Shown here piece after piece: positions 6,903-14,243 of a stretch of 16,270 nt of DNA. The notes beneath the pieces were generated by a model. It was not told the DNA's origin. It worked only from the letters and a program-made list of their open reading frames with translations, and ran no database searches. The stretch comes from JAABRT01 sp038259155 (GTDB taxonomy: Bacteria > Gemmatimonadota > Gemmatimonadetes > Gemmatimonadales > Gemmatimonadaceae), in assembly GCA_038259155.1 (NCBI GenBank), contig JBBSPE010000103.1, positions 1-16,270 on the forward strand. Direction: 5' to 3'. Position 1 is the first letter of the stretch. Each line of letters opens with the position of its first letter. The position numbers were made by a program, and so were the translations under genes.

Positions 6903-7637
6903 ATGAATCGCCTGTTCTTGTTGTGTGCCATGCTCATGTGCGCCGCACCCTTGGGCGCGCAGATCATTTTGGGCACCGTGACCGACTCAGCGTCCGGGAT
7001 GCCCCTGGCCGATGTGAACATCAGTATGCAGGACAGCACCGGGGTGATCCTGGCCGAACTGCGCACGGGCGCGAAGGGCGAGTTCACCACCGACGGTCAG
7101 CGGGCGTCCGCACTTCGGTTTGTGGTGCGCAAGATCGGTGCGCAGCCGTCCTATTCCGACTACTACGCGCTGCCAGAGACCGCCGACACGGTTGAAGTTG
7201 CGCTCGTGGCGCCGATCGTGGGAGCCACGCTCGCGACGGTCACAGTTCGTGAGAAGGCACGTCGGATCACGTTCAACGATCGCCAGCTCGACAATGCCAG
7301 GGAGAGTGGATGGCAGATTGCCGAGCCGTGGCGGGTGGCCAGCGAACGCGAGACGGCGTCGAGCTTCGAGCATCTGCTGCGGCGCGTTCCGTTGTCCGGG
7401 GTGAAGTTTCCCGCCCGCGACGGTGACTGCTTCACCAACGCGCGCAATCGTCGCTGCCTCACGATCGTGGTCGACGGGCTGATTCTCGATCCCTACGCCT
7501 ACGTGAATCCCCGCAACGTGTACTTCGTGGCCTACATCTCCGCGAACAGTGCACTCATGCTGTACGGCGCGCGAGCCCGGGAGGGCGCACTCTACGTCGC
7601 GACCAGAAGGGCTGGCGATGATGAACGCAAACCGTAG
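6903..7637 (+). CDS. Exported carboxypeptidase-regulatory-like / TonB-plug-like protein, copy 1
   Basis: Function unknown. Residues 1-20 are a signal peptide (LFLLCAMLMCAAPLGAQ, AQ before the cut). Residues about 21-105 look like a CarboxypepD_reg beta-sandwich (ILGTVTDSASGMPLADVNI, GEFTTDGQ, LRFVVRKIGA). Residues about 150-236 resemble part of a TonB-receptor plug: FEHLLRRVPLSGV, LTIVVDGLIL and the ending YGARAREGALYVATRR. No beta-barrel follows; the protein stops at 244 aa. Cys176 and Cys185 (C-x8-C) may form a disulfide in the periplasm. It starts immediately after the KAS III stop, so it is co-transcribed with it, and a diverged paralogue follows 97 bp later. It could be a ligand-binding or receptor-accessory protein; nothing in the sequence decides this. 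Confidence 0.8.
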   Translation: MNRLFLLCAMLMCAAPLGAQIILGTVTDSASGMPLADVNISMQDSTGVILAELRTGAKGEFTTDGQRASALRFVVRKIGAQPSYSDYYALPETADTVEVALVAPIVGATLATVTVREKARRITFNDRQLDNARESGWQIAEPWRVASERETASSFEHLLRRVPLSGVKFPARDGDCFTNARNRRCLTIVVDGLILDPYAYVNPRNVYFVAYISANSALMLYGARAREGALYVATRRAGDDERKP

Positions 7638-7668
7638 CAGGTCTCGCCGGCTCGACTCTCCGCGAACG

Positions 7669-7684
7669 AGGACGCCAACGTCCT
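7669..7684. other. Small perfect hairpin between the paralogues
   Basis: AGGACG-CCAA-CGTCCT forms a 6-bp stem with a 4-nt loop in the 97-bp gap between the two exported-protein genes. It has no T-tract. It could be an operator, an mRNA structure or chance. Confidence 0.2.
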
Positions 7685-7734
7685 GCAACTCGCCGTTGTG
7701 CACGCCCCGCTGCTGGACGAGACGCAGCCCTGAC

Positions 7735-8496
7735 ATGCAAGGCGCTCTGCAGGGTGTCTTGGCCCCCCTCGCACTTATTGCATGCCTCGCCACCGCGCTT
7801 GGGGGGCAGGTGATCACCGGGACCGTGCGGGAGTCCGGCACGAAGAGCATCATCGCCGGCGTCACCATCACGCTCACTGATTCATCTGGCGTCACGGTGG
7901 ACGAGACCCGCAGCGATGAGCTCGGCGGATTCCGCATGGACGGACAGCATGTGGCCAAGCTGCGATTTCTGGTGCGCAAGCTGGGCGTGGAGCCCACGAT
8001 CACCGCCCTGCTCGACAATCCAGCAGATGCCGATACCCTTCGGGTCGATCTCTCCGCACCCGTCATTGGCGTGACCTTGGCTACGCTGCGCGTGGTCTCC
8101 ACGGTGGAACCCACACGCAACTTCAACGGCCTCCAGCTGCAATCGGCCAAACGCAGCGGATGGCGCGTGATCGAGCCCTACCGGCTCGTGGACGACCGTT
8201 CGGTCGTGTCCACACTCGGCGATTTATTGCGTCGCAATCCGATACCGGGTGTGCGGCCGCCGCGTGGCGCAGTGGGCTGCTATCGCTACGCGCGCAGCAA
8301 TGCGTGTCTCACGCTCGTGGTGGACGGACAAGTGGTGGGCCCCGACGCCTTCGTGTCCCCAACCGATGTGCACTTCATCGCGTTCCTCACGGCCACACAG
8401 GCAGCCATGCAGTACGGTGCGCGCGCGCGTGAGGGCGCCATTTTCATTGCGACACGTCGGCGCGGCGACGACGAGCGACCGCCGAAAATCGACTGA
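7735..8496 (+). CDS. Exported carboxypeptidase-regulatory-like / TonB-plug-like protein, copy 2
   Basis: Paralogue of the preceding gene (253 aa), function unknown. ATG 7735 is chosen because a signal peptide begins there (hydrophobic VLAPLALIACLATALGG, residues 8-24). The frame is open back to 7549 but encodes an Arg/Ser-rich stretch overlapping copy 1. Residues about 25-110 form the regulatory-like beta-sandwich (VITGTVRESG, GGFRMDG, LRFLVRKLGV). SGWRVIEPYRL parallels SGWQIAEPWRV in copy 1. The plug-like end has LGDLLRRNPIPGV, LTLVVDGQVV and YGARAREGAIFIATRR. The Cys pair is kept (Cys182, Cys191, again C-x8-C). Both copies end in a GDDER tail. Its last 53 bases overlap the convergent oxidoreductase gene. 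No strong Shine-Dalgarno is visible. Confidence 0.78.
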   Translation: MQGALQGVLAPLALIACLATALGGQVITGTVRESGTKSIIAGVTITLTDSSGVTVDETRSDELGGFRMDGQHVAKLRFLVRKLGVEPTITALLDNPADADTLRVDLSAPVIGVTLATLRVVSTVEPTRNFNGLQLQSAKRSGWRVIEPYRLVDDRSVVSTLGDLLRRNPIPGVRPPRGAVGCYRYARSNACLTLVVDGQVVGPDAFVSPTDVHFIAFLTATQAAMQYGARAREGAIFIATRRRGDDERPPKID

Positions 8497-9583
8497 TGAA
8501 CCGGCGGTCGATCATATCCTTGAGCCACATGGCCCAACGGCCACGCAGCGTGAACGGTCCGTAGCTCGCGAGCGCCGCTCCATCGCCCGTGTTCACGAGT
8601 GAGAGCCACTCGCCTTGCGGAACGAATGCTTGTGGTGGCTGGTGTCCCTGAATCGCCGCCGCCAGTCCGCGCGCGAGCAGCGGTCCCATGCGCACGGCAT
8701 ACACCCCGGCCTTGGGCGTCTGGGGTGCCGACGCGAGCGTCGCGCAGTCACCGGCCGCGAACACGTGCGCGGCCGCTACCGAGCGCAGGTAATCGTCCAC
8801 CAGCACAAACCCACGGTCGTCCACGGTCAAGCCGCTCGTTGACAACCACGCCTGCGCACTGGGACCGGTCGCCCACACGGTGACGTCGCTCGTGACGCGC
8901 GCGCCGTCGGCAAGCGTGACGTGCGCACCGGACACTTCGCGCACACCGGCGCCCAGCACGAACCGCACGCCCTGCTGCGCGCAGGCTCGGGCCATCGCGC
9001 GGCCGAGTGATTGCGACCGCCCGGGTGCCAGCGTGTCGTCTCGGCTCACAATGGACACGGCGAGCTTGCGCGACCGATCTCGTGCGCGCACGCCAAGCGC
9101 GATCTCAACCCCGGCGAGTCCGCCGCCCACAACAGTGATTGATCCCCGTCCGCCCGCGACCATCGCGTCCACGCGCTCACGCAGCCGTTCCACGTTGCGC
9201 AGTGGCTTGAGCGGGAGCGCATGCTCGCGCGCGCCGGCAAGCCCAAGGCCCGTGGGCACCGATCCAACGGCCAACGAGCACACGTCGAATGGCACAGAAT
9301 CGCCGTTGGCAAGCGTGAGTGTGCGCGCCGCCGGGTCGAGACCGGATACGTGGTGCGGTATCCACTCCGCGCCGGCCGCCGCGCACAACGCGGCCACGTC
9401 GATGGTGAGCTCGTCGAGCGCGTAGCGACCACCCAGCCAGCCCGGCACCATACCGGAGTAGACATGCTGCGACTCGGCGGTGCACACCCGCACGGCACAT
9501 GCTGGCATGCGGCCTTCGGCGAGTGCCTGCAGCACGAACAAGTGCGCGTGCCCCAGTCCAGCGAGCACGAGCTGCGCGGTCAC
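8444..9583 (-). CDS. FAD-dependent pyridine nucleotide-disulfide-type oxidoreductase (SelD-associated family)
   Basis: A 379-aa two-dinucleotide-domain flavoprotein. The FAD-binding start is LVLAGLGHAH (residues 5-14). SGMVPGWLGGRY (43-54) is typical of the family related to type II NADH dehydrogenases and often found fused to, or beside, selenide-water dikinase. The NAD(P)H-binding motif is VVGGGLAGVE (151-160), ATGPSA follows at 238-243, and the second FAD contact is VFAAGDC (274-280). No redox CxxC is present near the N-terminus, so it is not a classical disulfide reductase. The C-terminal WLKDMIDRRFISRF may aid membrane contact. The GTG start lies in a GTGA overlap with the original tesB stop, so it was probably translated by coupling with tesB. 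No selD is visible here. The substrate is unknown; an electron-transport role is inferred. Confidence 0.82.
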   Translation of the reverse strand: MTAQLVLAGLGHAHLFVLQALAEGRMPACAVRVCTAESQHVYSGMVPGWLGGRYALDELTIDVAALCAAAGAEWIPHHVSGLDPAARTLTLANGDSVPFDVCSLAVGSVPTGLGLAGAREHALPLKPLRNVERLRERVDAMVAGGRGSITVVGGGLAGVEIALGVRARDRSRKLAVSIVSRDDTLAPGRSQSLGRAMARACAQQGVRFVLGAGVREVSGAHVTLADGARVTSDVTVWATGPSAQAWLSTSGLTVDDRGFVLVDDYLRSVAAAHVFAAGDCATLASAPQTPKAGVYAVRMGPLLARGLAAAIQGHQPPQAFVPQGEWLSLVNTGDGAALASYGPFTLRGRWAMWLKDMIDRRFISRFSAVARRRRADVSQ

Positions 9584-9717
9584 GGCACCGCGTTGGGGAC
9601 CGGGCGCAGCCGGACCAAGCCTTCCTGCGCCACCGAGGCCACCAGCACACCGGACTGCGTGTAGATGGCGCCCCGTGCGAAGCCCCGCGCGCCGTGGGCG
9701 AGCGGGCTGTCAATCAC
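9580..9717 (-). pseudogene. tesB: 3' remnant of tesB beyond an in-frame TAA
   Basis: Directly after the TAA at 9718-9720 the same frame continues for 45 codons to TGA 9580-9582. It encodes the expected C-terminus of acyl-CoA thioesterase II, with HGARGFARGAIYTQSG, VLVASVAQEGLVR and the catalytic Gln at a position equivalent to 278 of the E. coli enzyme. No frameshift is needed; only the codon for the Tyr expected after DEWLL reads TAA. This stretch has no plausible start of its own. It ends in a GTGA overlap with the oxidoreductase start, showing that the unbroken gene once ended here. Confidence 0.8.
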
Positions 9718-10458
9718 TTACAGCAGCCACTCGTCCGCGCGAAACGGTTGGTGCAGCCACAGTGCATGATCGAGCGAGGCCAGCTGCAGCGTGGGCTCGC
9801 GATAGGCAACCGCGTGCGGCAGCAACGCCGCGGTGAGCAGGCTGTAATCAGACGCATACGCCAGCACGGCCTGGTGCAGAATCGGATCGTCGGGCATGGT
9901 GCCGGCGGCGCGAAACCACAGCTGCCGTTCGGGGGCACTCGCCACGGGATGGAACGGGTCGGTGGGATCGACGGGCCGGAAGTCGATCGGTCGATCTTGC
10001 GTCCACGTATCGCGATAGCGCTCCGGGATGAGCGATGCCATGCCGCGCAGCAGTGTCAGTTCGCTTGGCAGCGATTCCGGATCGGGTACCGCCGGCATCG
10101 CGGGCTGATGCGCGAGTCCCTCTTCGTCGCGGTGGAACGACGCGGACAGGTTGAAGATTGCCTGTCCGTGCTGGATCGCCGTGACACGCCGGGTGGCGAA
10201 GCTCTTGCCGTCGCGGAGCCGATCCACGAAGTACACGATAGGTGCGTCGAGATCGCCCGGCAAAATGAAGTAGCCGTGCACTGAGTGGGCTTCGCGCGGC
10301 TCGTCCACCGTGCGACGCGCCGCCACGAGCGCTTGCGCGAACACCTGACCGCCGAACACGCGCGTGGACCCGATGTCGCGATTGCGCCCGCGGTAGATGT
10401 TCACCTCCAGCGGTTCGAGATCGAGCAGTTCCAGCAGTTCGTCGAGCTGAGCGGACAT
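9718..10458 (-). CDS. tesB: Acyl-CoA thioesterase II, truncated by a nonsense codon
   Basis: Double hot-dog TesB family, which hydrolyses acyl-CoA to free acid and CoA. The start is ATG 10458 (MSAQLDELLELLDLEPLE), preceded by a GAGG-like site; upstream codons in frame show no similarity. Motifs: YRGRNRDIGSTRVFGGQV (residues 22-39), HSVHGYFILPGD (58-69), DGKSFATRRVTAIQHG (83-98), PSELTLLRGM, ending DHALWLHQPFRADEWLL. Of the E. coli triad Asp204, Thr228, Gln278, the first is Asp204 in YASDYSLL and the second is Ser228 in LASLDH (a conservative change); the third lies beyond the stop. The product is 246 aa instead of about 291. It is probably inactive unless the stop is an assembly error or is read through. 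The rest of the gene looks unaffected by decay, so the lesion is recent or artefactual. Confidence 0.8.
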   Translation of the reverse strand: MSAQLDELLELLDLEPLEVNIYRGRNRDIGSTRVFGGQVFAQALVAARRTVDEPREAHSVHGYFILPGDLDAPIVYFVDRLRDGKSFATRRVTAIQHGQAIFNLSASFHRDEEGLAHQPAMPAVPDPESLPSELTLLRGMASLIPERYRDTWTQDRPIDFRPVDPTDPFHPVASAPERQLWFRAAGTMPDDPILHQAVLAYASDYSLLTAALLPHAVAYREPTLQLASLDHALWLHQPFRADEWLL

Positions 10459-10523
10459 GCGGCCTCGGCAGCGGGTGATTCGGGCATGCGAACGGTTGGC
10501 AGCGCGCGGGCTCTGCTGCACCG

Positions 10524-10537
10524 CCACCTGACGGTGG
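10524..10537. promoter_or_regulatory. Inverted repeat in the tesB / alcohol dehydrogenase divergent spacer
   Basis: CCACC-TGAC-GGTGG is a 5-4-5 inverted repeat near the middle of the 145-bp gap (10459-10603) between two divergent genes. This is where a shared promoter and operator would be expected. I could not pick confident -35/-10 elements in either direction. Confidence 0.3.
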
Positions 10538-10603
10538 ACGCTGCCCGCACGCATGTTCAATGATAGCCTGCCGGTCACTCCCCACGCCCGACCCGACCAA
10601 TCC

Positions 10604-11644
10604 ATGCGCGCCGTCGTCTATGATGCCTTTGGAGGTCCACTGCGCGTGGACACCGTTGCCGATCCCGTCGCCTCGCCCGAGGGCGTGGTGGTGCGCGTGC
10701 ACGCCACCGGACTGTGTCGCAGTGATTGGCATGGATGGCAGGGGCATGATGCGGACATCATGACCTTCCCGCACGTGCCGGGCCATGAGCTTGCCGGCAC
10801 CGTGCAGGCCGTGGGCGCCGAGGTGCGGCAATGGCAGGTGGGCGACCGTGTCACGGTGCCGTTCGTCTGTGCCTGCGGCGCCTGTGCATCCTGCGCACGT
10901 GGCGACGGGCAGGTCTGCGACGCACAAACGCAGCCTGGCTTCACGCACTGGGGCTCCTACGCGGAGCTCGTCGCCATTCGTCACGCTGACGTCAACCTGA
11001 TCGCCTTGCCGGACGGCATGGGCTTCGACACCGCCGCCGGACTGGGCTGCCGTTTCGCCACCGCGTTCCGCGCCATCGTGGACCGTGGCGCGGTGCAGCC
11101 TGACCACTGGGTGGCCGTATTTGGTTGCGGTGGTGTCGGGCTGTCCGCCATCATGATTGCACGTGCGCTCGGAGCAAGACCGATCGCCGTGGATGTCTCG
11201 GCCGACGCGCTGGCACTCGCGCAGTCTGTAGGCGCCGAGCATGTGCTCGATGCGCGCATCCACGGCGATATTCCAGCGGCGATCCGCGAGATCACAGGTG
11301 GCGGTGCCGATGTGAGCTGCGAGGCGCTGGGCTCGGCCGACACGGCGCGACAGGCGCTGGCATCGCTTCGCAAGAATGGGCGGCACGTGCAGGTGGGGTT
11401 GCTGGCCGGAGACGACGCCAACCCGCACATGCCGCTGCACCTGTTGATTGCCCGTGAACTCGAGATCGTGGGCTCGCACGGCATGGCGGCGCACGCCTAC
11501 CCGCGCATGCTCCGCATGGTGGCCGATGGCCTGCTCGATCCGGCGCGCCTCATCACGCGGCGAATCCCGCTGGATGACGCGCCCGAAGCGCTGGCGACGA
11601 TGGTCACCGCGCCGCGGGCCGGCGTGACCATCATTGAACCGTGA
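10604..11644 (+). CDS. Zinc-dependent alcohol dehydrogenase (medium-chain MDR family)
   Basis: A 346-aa GroES-like plus Rossmann protein that oxidises an alcohol or reduces an aldehyde with NAD(P). Catalytic zinc ligands are Cys38 (TGLCRSDW), His61-Glu62 (VPGHE) and probably Cys149 (GLGCRFATAF). Structural zinc: Cys91, Cys94, Cys97 and Cys105 in the usual C-x2-C-x2-C-x7-C spacing, with one extra Cys at 89. The nucleotide fold shows VFGCGGVGLSA (172-182) and then AVDVSADAL, whose Asp suggests NAD(H) preference. ATG 10604 (MRAVVYDAFGG) fits the family start; the earlier in-frame ATG 10553 adds 17 unrelated residues. It diverges from tesB and converges on the aminopeptidase gene with only 4 bp between stops. 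The substrate cannot be told from sequence. Confidence 0.87.
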   Translation: MRAVVYDAFGGPLRVDTVADPVASPEGVVVRVHATGLCRSDWHGWQGHDADIMTFPHVPGHELAGTVQAVGAEVRQWQVGDRVTVPFVCACGACASCARGDGQVCDAQTQPGFTHWGSYAELVAIRHADVNLIALPDGMGFDTAAGLGCRFATAFRAIVDRGAVQPDHWVAVFGCGGVGLSAIMIARALGARPIAVDVSADALALAQSVGAEHVLDARIHGDIPAAIREITGGGADVSCEALGSADTARQALASLRKNGRHVQVGLLAGDDANPHMPLHLLIARELEIVGSHGMAAHAYPRMLRMVADGLLDPARLITRRIPLDDAPEALATMVTAPRAGVTIIEP

Positions 11645-11648
11645 GCCC

Positions 11649-14225
11649 CTACTCCGGCTGTCGTGCTGCGGCGCGATAGAGGTCGTCGGCCGCCTGCAGC
11701 ACCTTGCCGCGCAGCCGAGGCGGCAGGTTGGGGTTGTCGGCCAGGAACTGACGCACGATATCCGCGGCTTCGCGGCTCTGGTGCCCGCCGAGTGTGGCGT
11801 TCAACCAGGACAACGGGAAAAAGATGTCACCGGTGCGCTGGATCTCTTCCACCAGATCGAGGCTCGCGCGCACCATGGGGAGCGATTCCTTCGCGCGCAG
11901 CGGATGGTGCATCGCGCTCTGCGCACCCAGCACCCATGATTCGCGACGCCTGTTCTCCACGTTGGCAAACGTGCGGAACAGCGAGTCGCGCGTGGCCACG
12001 TTCTGACTGAGCGCGGGCCGCATGAAACGGAACTCGGCCACCCGGTCCGGATTCGTGATGCGCGTGGCCTGTTCGTCCAGGATGGCCTCGGCGTTCGGCA
12101 CGCCGCGAATGGCCAGCGCCTCGGCAAGATTCGTGTACTGCTGCTCCACCAGCGGCAACCCACGCGGCGTTTCGTCCTTTCGCCAGATGCGCTCGAGCTT
12201 CGCGATGCCGTCGGGGGTGAGCGTGACGCCCACGATGGTACCGAAGTACGAGCCCTTTCGACCGGGTGTGGGTGCGGCCTCGAGCGCGCGCCACAGTGCC
12301 GCTTCGAAGGCCGGCGCTATGGAACGCCGAGCGCTGTCCGGCAGGAACTGCCAGTACGCGCCGCGAGCGAGCCCCAGCACCTGCTGCGCGATGAGTTCGT
12401 CGCGTTCGCCGTTGATCGCGACGATGGCCTGTTCGAGAAACGCCTGCGGAGAGAGCGAGTCATCCAGCACTTCTTCCCAGAGCGACTGCCAGGCCACGGC
12501 GCGGAAGATCGGATCCTCGAGCGTGTTCACGCGGCTGAGCAGGGCCTGCGTGCTGTTCGCATCGAGCACGAAGCGGCCGTAGCCCACGCCGTCGGCGCCA
12601 GGCACGATAAAGTCCGGCACTCCCTCCCCGGCCACCGGAATGAACGCCTGTTGGTCGCGCAGCTGCGTGCCGTACATGCTCACCGAATCGCCACGGCCCA
12701 CGGCTACGATCATAGGCTGATTCCAGCGCAGACCGCGGGACCCGTTGTCGTCGGTCTGCGTGATCACCACGCCCGAGTCCACCCACTGCGCCGCAATGCG
12801 CGGCCGTCCGGGTTCGTCCACCCACGCGCGGCTCCACGTGGTGAGATCCTCGCTGCTGAGCGAGTCGAGAATGCCGATCAGATCGGGCCATGTCGCGTTG
12901 CCATAGCGGTGGCGATCAAGATAGGTGCGCAGCCCGTTCCGGAACACCGTGTCGCCCACGAGCGTCTCGAGCTGCTGCATCACCACCGGTGCCTTCTGGT
13001 AGATGATCGCACCGTACAGCGAGCCGGCGTCGCGCAGGTTCTCCAGCGGCTGCCGAATGGGATTCGCGCCGGCCGTCCGGTCCACACCGTATGCGGTCGG
13101 CAGATGCGCCTGGAAGAAACGCAGCTTGAGATTGAGATCGGGGAATGCCGGCCCCGCGATCTTGGCCGCCATGAAGTTGGCAAACACCTCCTTCATCCAC
13201 ACGTCGTTGAACCAGCGCATGGTGACGAGGTCGCCAAACCACATATGCGCCGTTTCGTGTGCAATCAGGCTCGCGCGTCCCAATTCCTGCGTCCGTGAAG
13301 CCGTGGGGTCGAGAAAGAGCGAGCTGGCGCGGTACCAGATTGCGCCCGGGTGCTCCATGCCGCCGAACTGAAACGACGGCACGGCAAAGAAGTCGAACTT
13401 GTCGAAGGGGTACGCGATCTGCGTGTAGTCCTCGAGCCATTTGATCGCCGTGGCGTGCAGGTCGAAAATGGCCTCGCGATTGCGTGCAACCTTGGCCGCA
13501 TCCGTCTCGCGATGGTACATGGTGAAGGTGCGCCCGTCACGCTCAGCGGTCTCCGTGAACAGCTTGCCGGCCGCGAACGAAAACAGATACGTGCTGATGG
13601 GCTGTGTCTTCGCAAACTGCACCACACGCTGCGTGGCATCGCTGCTGTCCACCGACGTGATGGCCCCGTTGGCCACCGCTTTCCATTCCGCTGGAATGGT
13701 CAACGCCAGCGTGTAGCGCGCCTTGAGGTTGGGCTGTTCGAACACGGGCAGGGCCGTGGAGGCGCGGTCAGGAACAAACAGCGCGTACAGGAAGTCGTCC
13801 TGACGATTGAGTGCCGCGTCGGTGCTGCGAAAGCGTACTGTGACCGTGTGCTCACCCACCGACAGCGCACTGGCCGGAATCACGATGTGATCCGTGGGTA
13901 CGGTGTAGGCCACCGAATCGCCGTCCAGTTGCACGCCGAGCACGTGGTCGGCCGGCGCGCGAAAGTCGAGTACCAGCGGCTGGCCGGCGTCAGCGAGTGC
14001 AAACCGCGCGGCGACCGTCCCGGTGACCGGCGCAGTCCGGTCCGCGGGCAGCGTGAGCGCGACGTTGTACTGCAGATCACTCACCGACGCAGCACGCGCG
14101 TCGGCCAAGGTGAGCGCGACGCCCGCCTCCGGCTCAGGCATGTCGCGCGGTCCGCAGGACGCGACGCTCACGAGCGAAGCCAGCAGCACGAGGACAGCGG
14201 ATCGGTTGTTCACGCATGTTTTCAC
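11649..14225 (-). CDS. M1 family aminopeptidase lipoprotein (gluzincin)
   Basis: An 858-aa zinc aminopeptidase that removes N-terminal residues from peptides, probably anchored in the cell envelope. Residues 1-24 form a lipoprotein signal with lipobox VASC and acylated Cys24. An N-terminal beta-sandwich (about 45-215) precedes the thermolysin-like domain. The exopeptidase motif reads GGMEH (288-292) rather than GAMEN. Zinc ligands His323, His327 and Glu346 are in HETAH-x18-E with catalytic Glu324. Tyr409 (IIYQKAP) fits the transition-state Tyr. A long helical C-terminal region (about 560-858) resembles the ERAP-type domain. GTG 14225 is chosen for the complete signal peptide; there is no strong Shine-Dalgarno. 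It lies 18 bp after the MBL hydrolase stop, so the two probably share a transcript. Specificity is not predictable. Confidence 0.9.
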   Translation of the reverse strand: MKTCVNNRSAVLVLLASLVSVASCGPRDMPEPEAGVALTLADARAASVSDLQYNVALTLPADRTAPVTGTVAARFALADAGQPLVLDFRAPADHVLGVQLDGDSVAYTVPTDHIVIPASALSVGEHTVTVRFRSTDAALNRQDDFLYALFVPDRASTALPVFEQPNLKARYTLALTIPAEWKAVANGAITSVDSSDATQRVVQFAKTQPISTYLFSFAAGKLFTETAERDGRTFTMYHRETDAAKVARNREAIFDLHATAIKWLEDYTQIAYPFDKFDFFAVPSFQFGGMEHPGAIWYRASSLFLDPTASRTQELGRASLIAHETAHMWFGDLVTMRWFNDVWMKEVFANFMAAKIAGPAFPDLNLKLRFFQAHLPTAYGVDRTAGANPIRQPLENLRDAGSLYGAIIYQKAPVVMQQLETLVGDTVFRNGLRTYLDRHRYGNATWPDLIGILDSLSSEDLTTWSRAWVDEPGRPRIAAQWVDSGVVITQTDDNGSRGLRWNQPMIVAVGRGDSVSMYGTQLRDQQAFIPVAGEGVPDFIVPGADGVGYGRFVLDANSTQALLSRVNTLEDPIFRAVAWQSLWEEVLDDSLSPQAFLEQAIVAINGERDELIAQQVLGLARGAYWQFLPDSARRSIAPAFEAALWRALEAAPTPGRKGSYFGTIVGVTLTPDGIAKLERIWRKDETPRGLPLVEQQYTNLAEALAIRGVPNAEAILDEQATRITNPDRVAEFRFMRPALSQNVATRDSLFRTFANVENRRRESWVLGAQSAMHHPLRAKESLPMVRASLDLVEEIQRTGDIFFPLSWLNATLGGHQSREAADIVRQFLADNPNLPPRLRGKVLQAADDLYRAAARQPE

Positions 14226-14243
14226 AAGGAATTCTCAGAAAAC

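Noticed and set aside
9848..11494. 548-codon minus-strand open frame across tesB and the alcohol dehydrogenase.
   Set aside because: It lies antisense to a clear zinc alcohol dehydrogenase and out of frame with tesB. No recognisable protein features.
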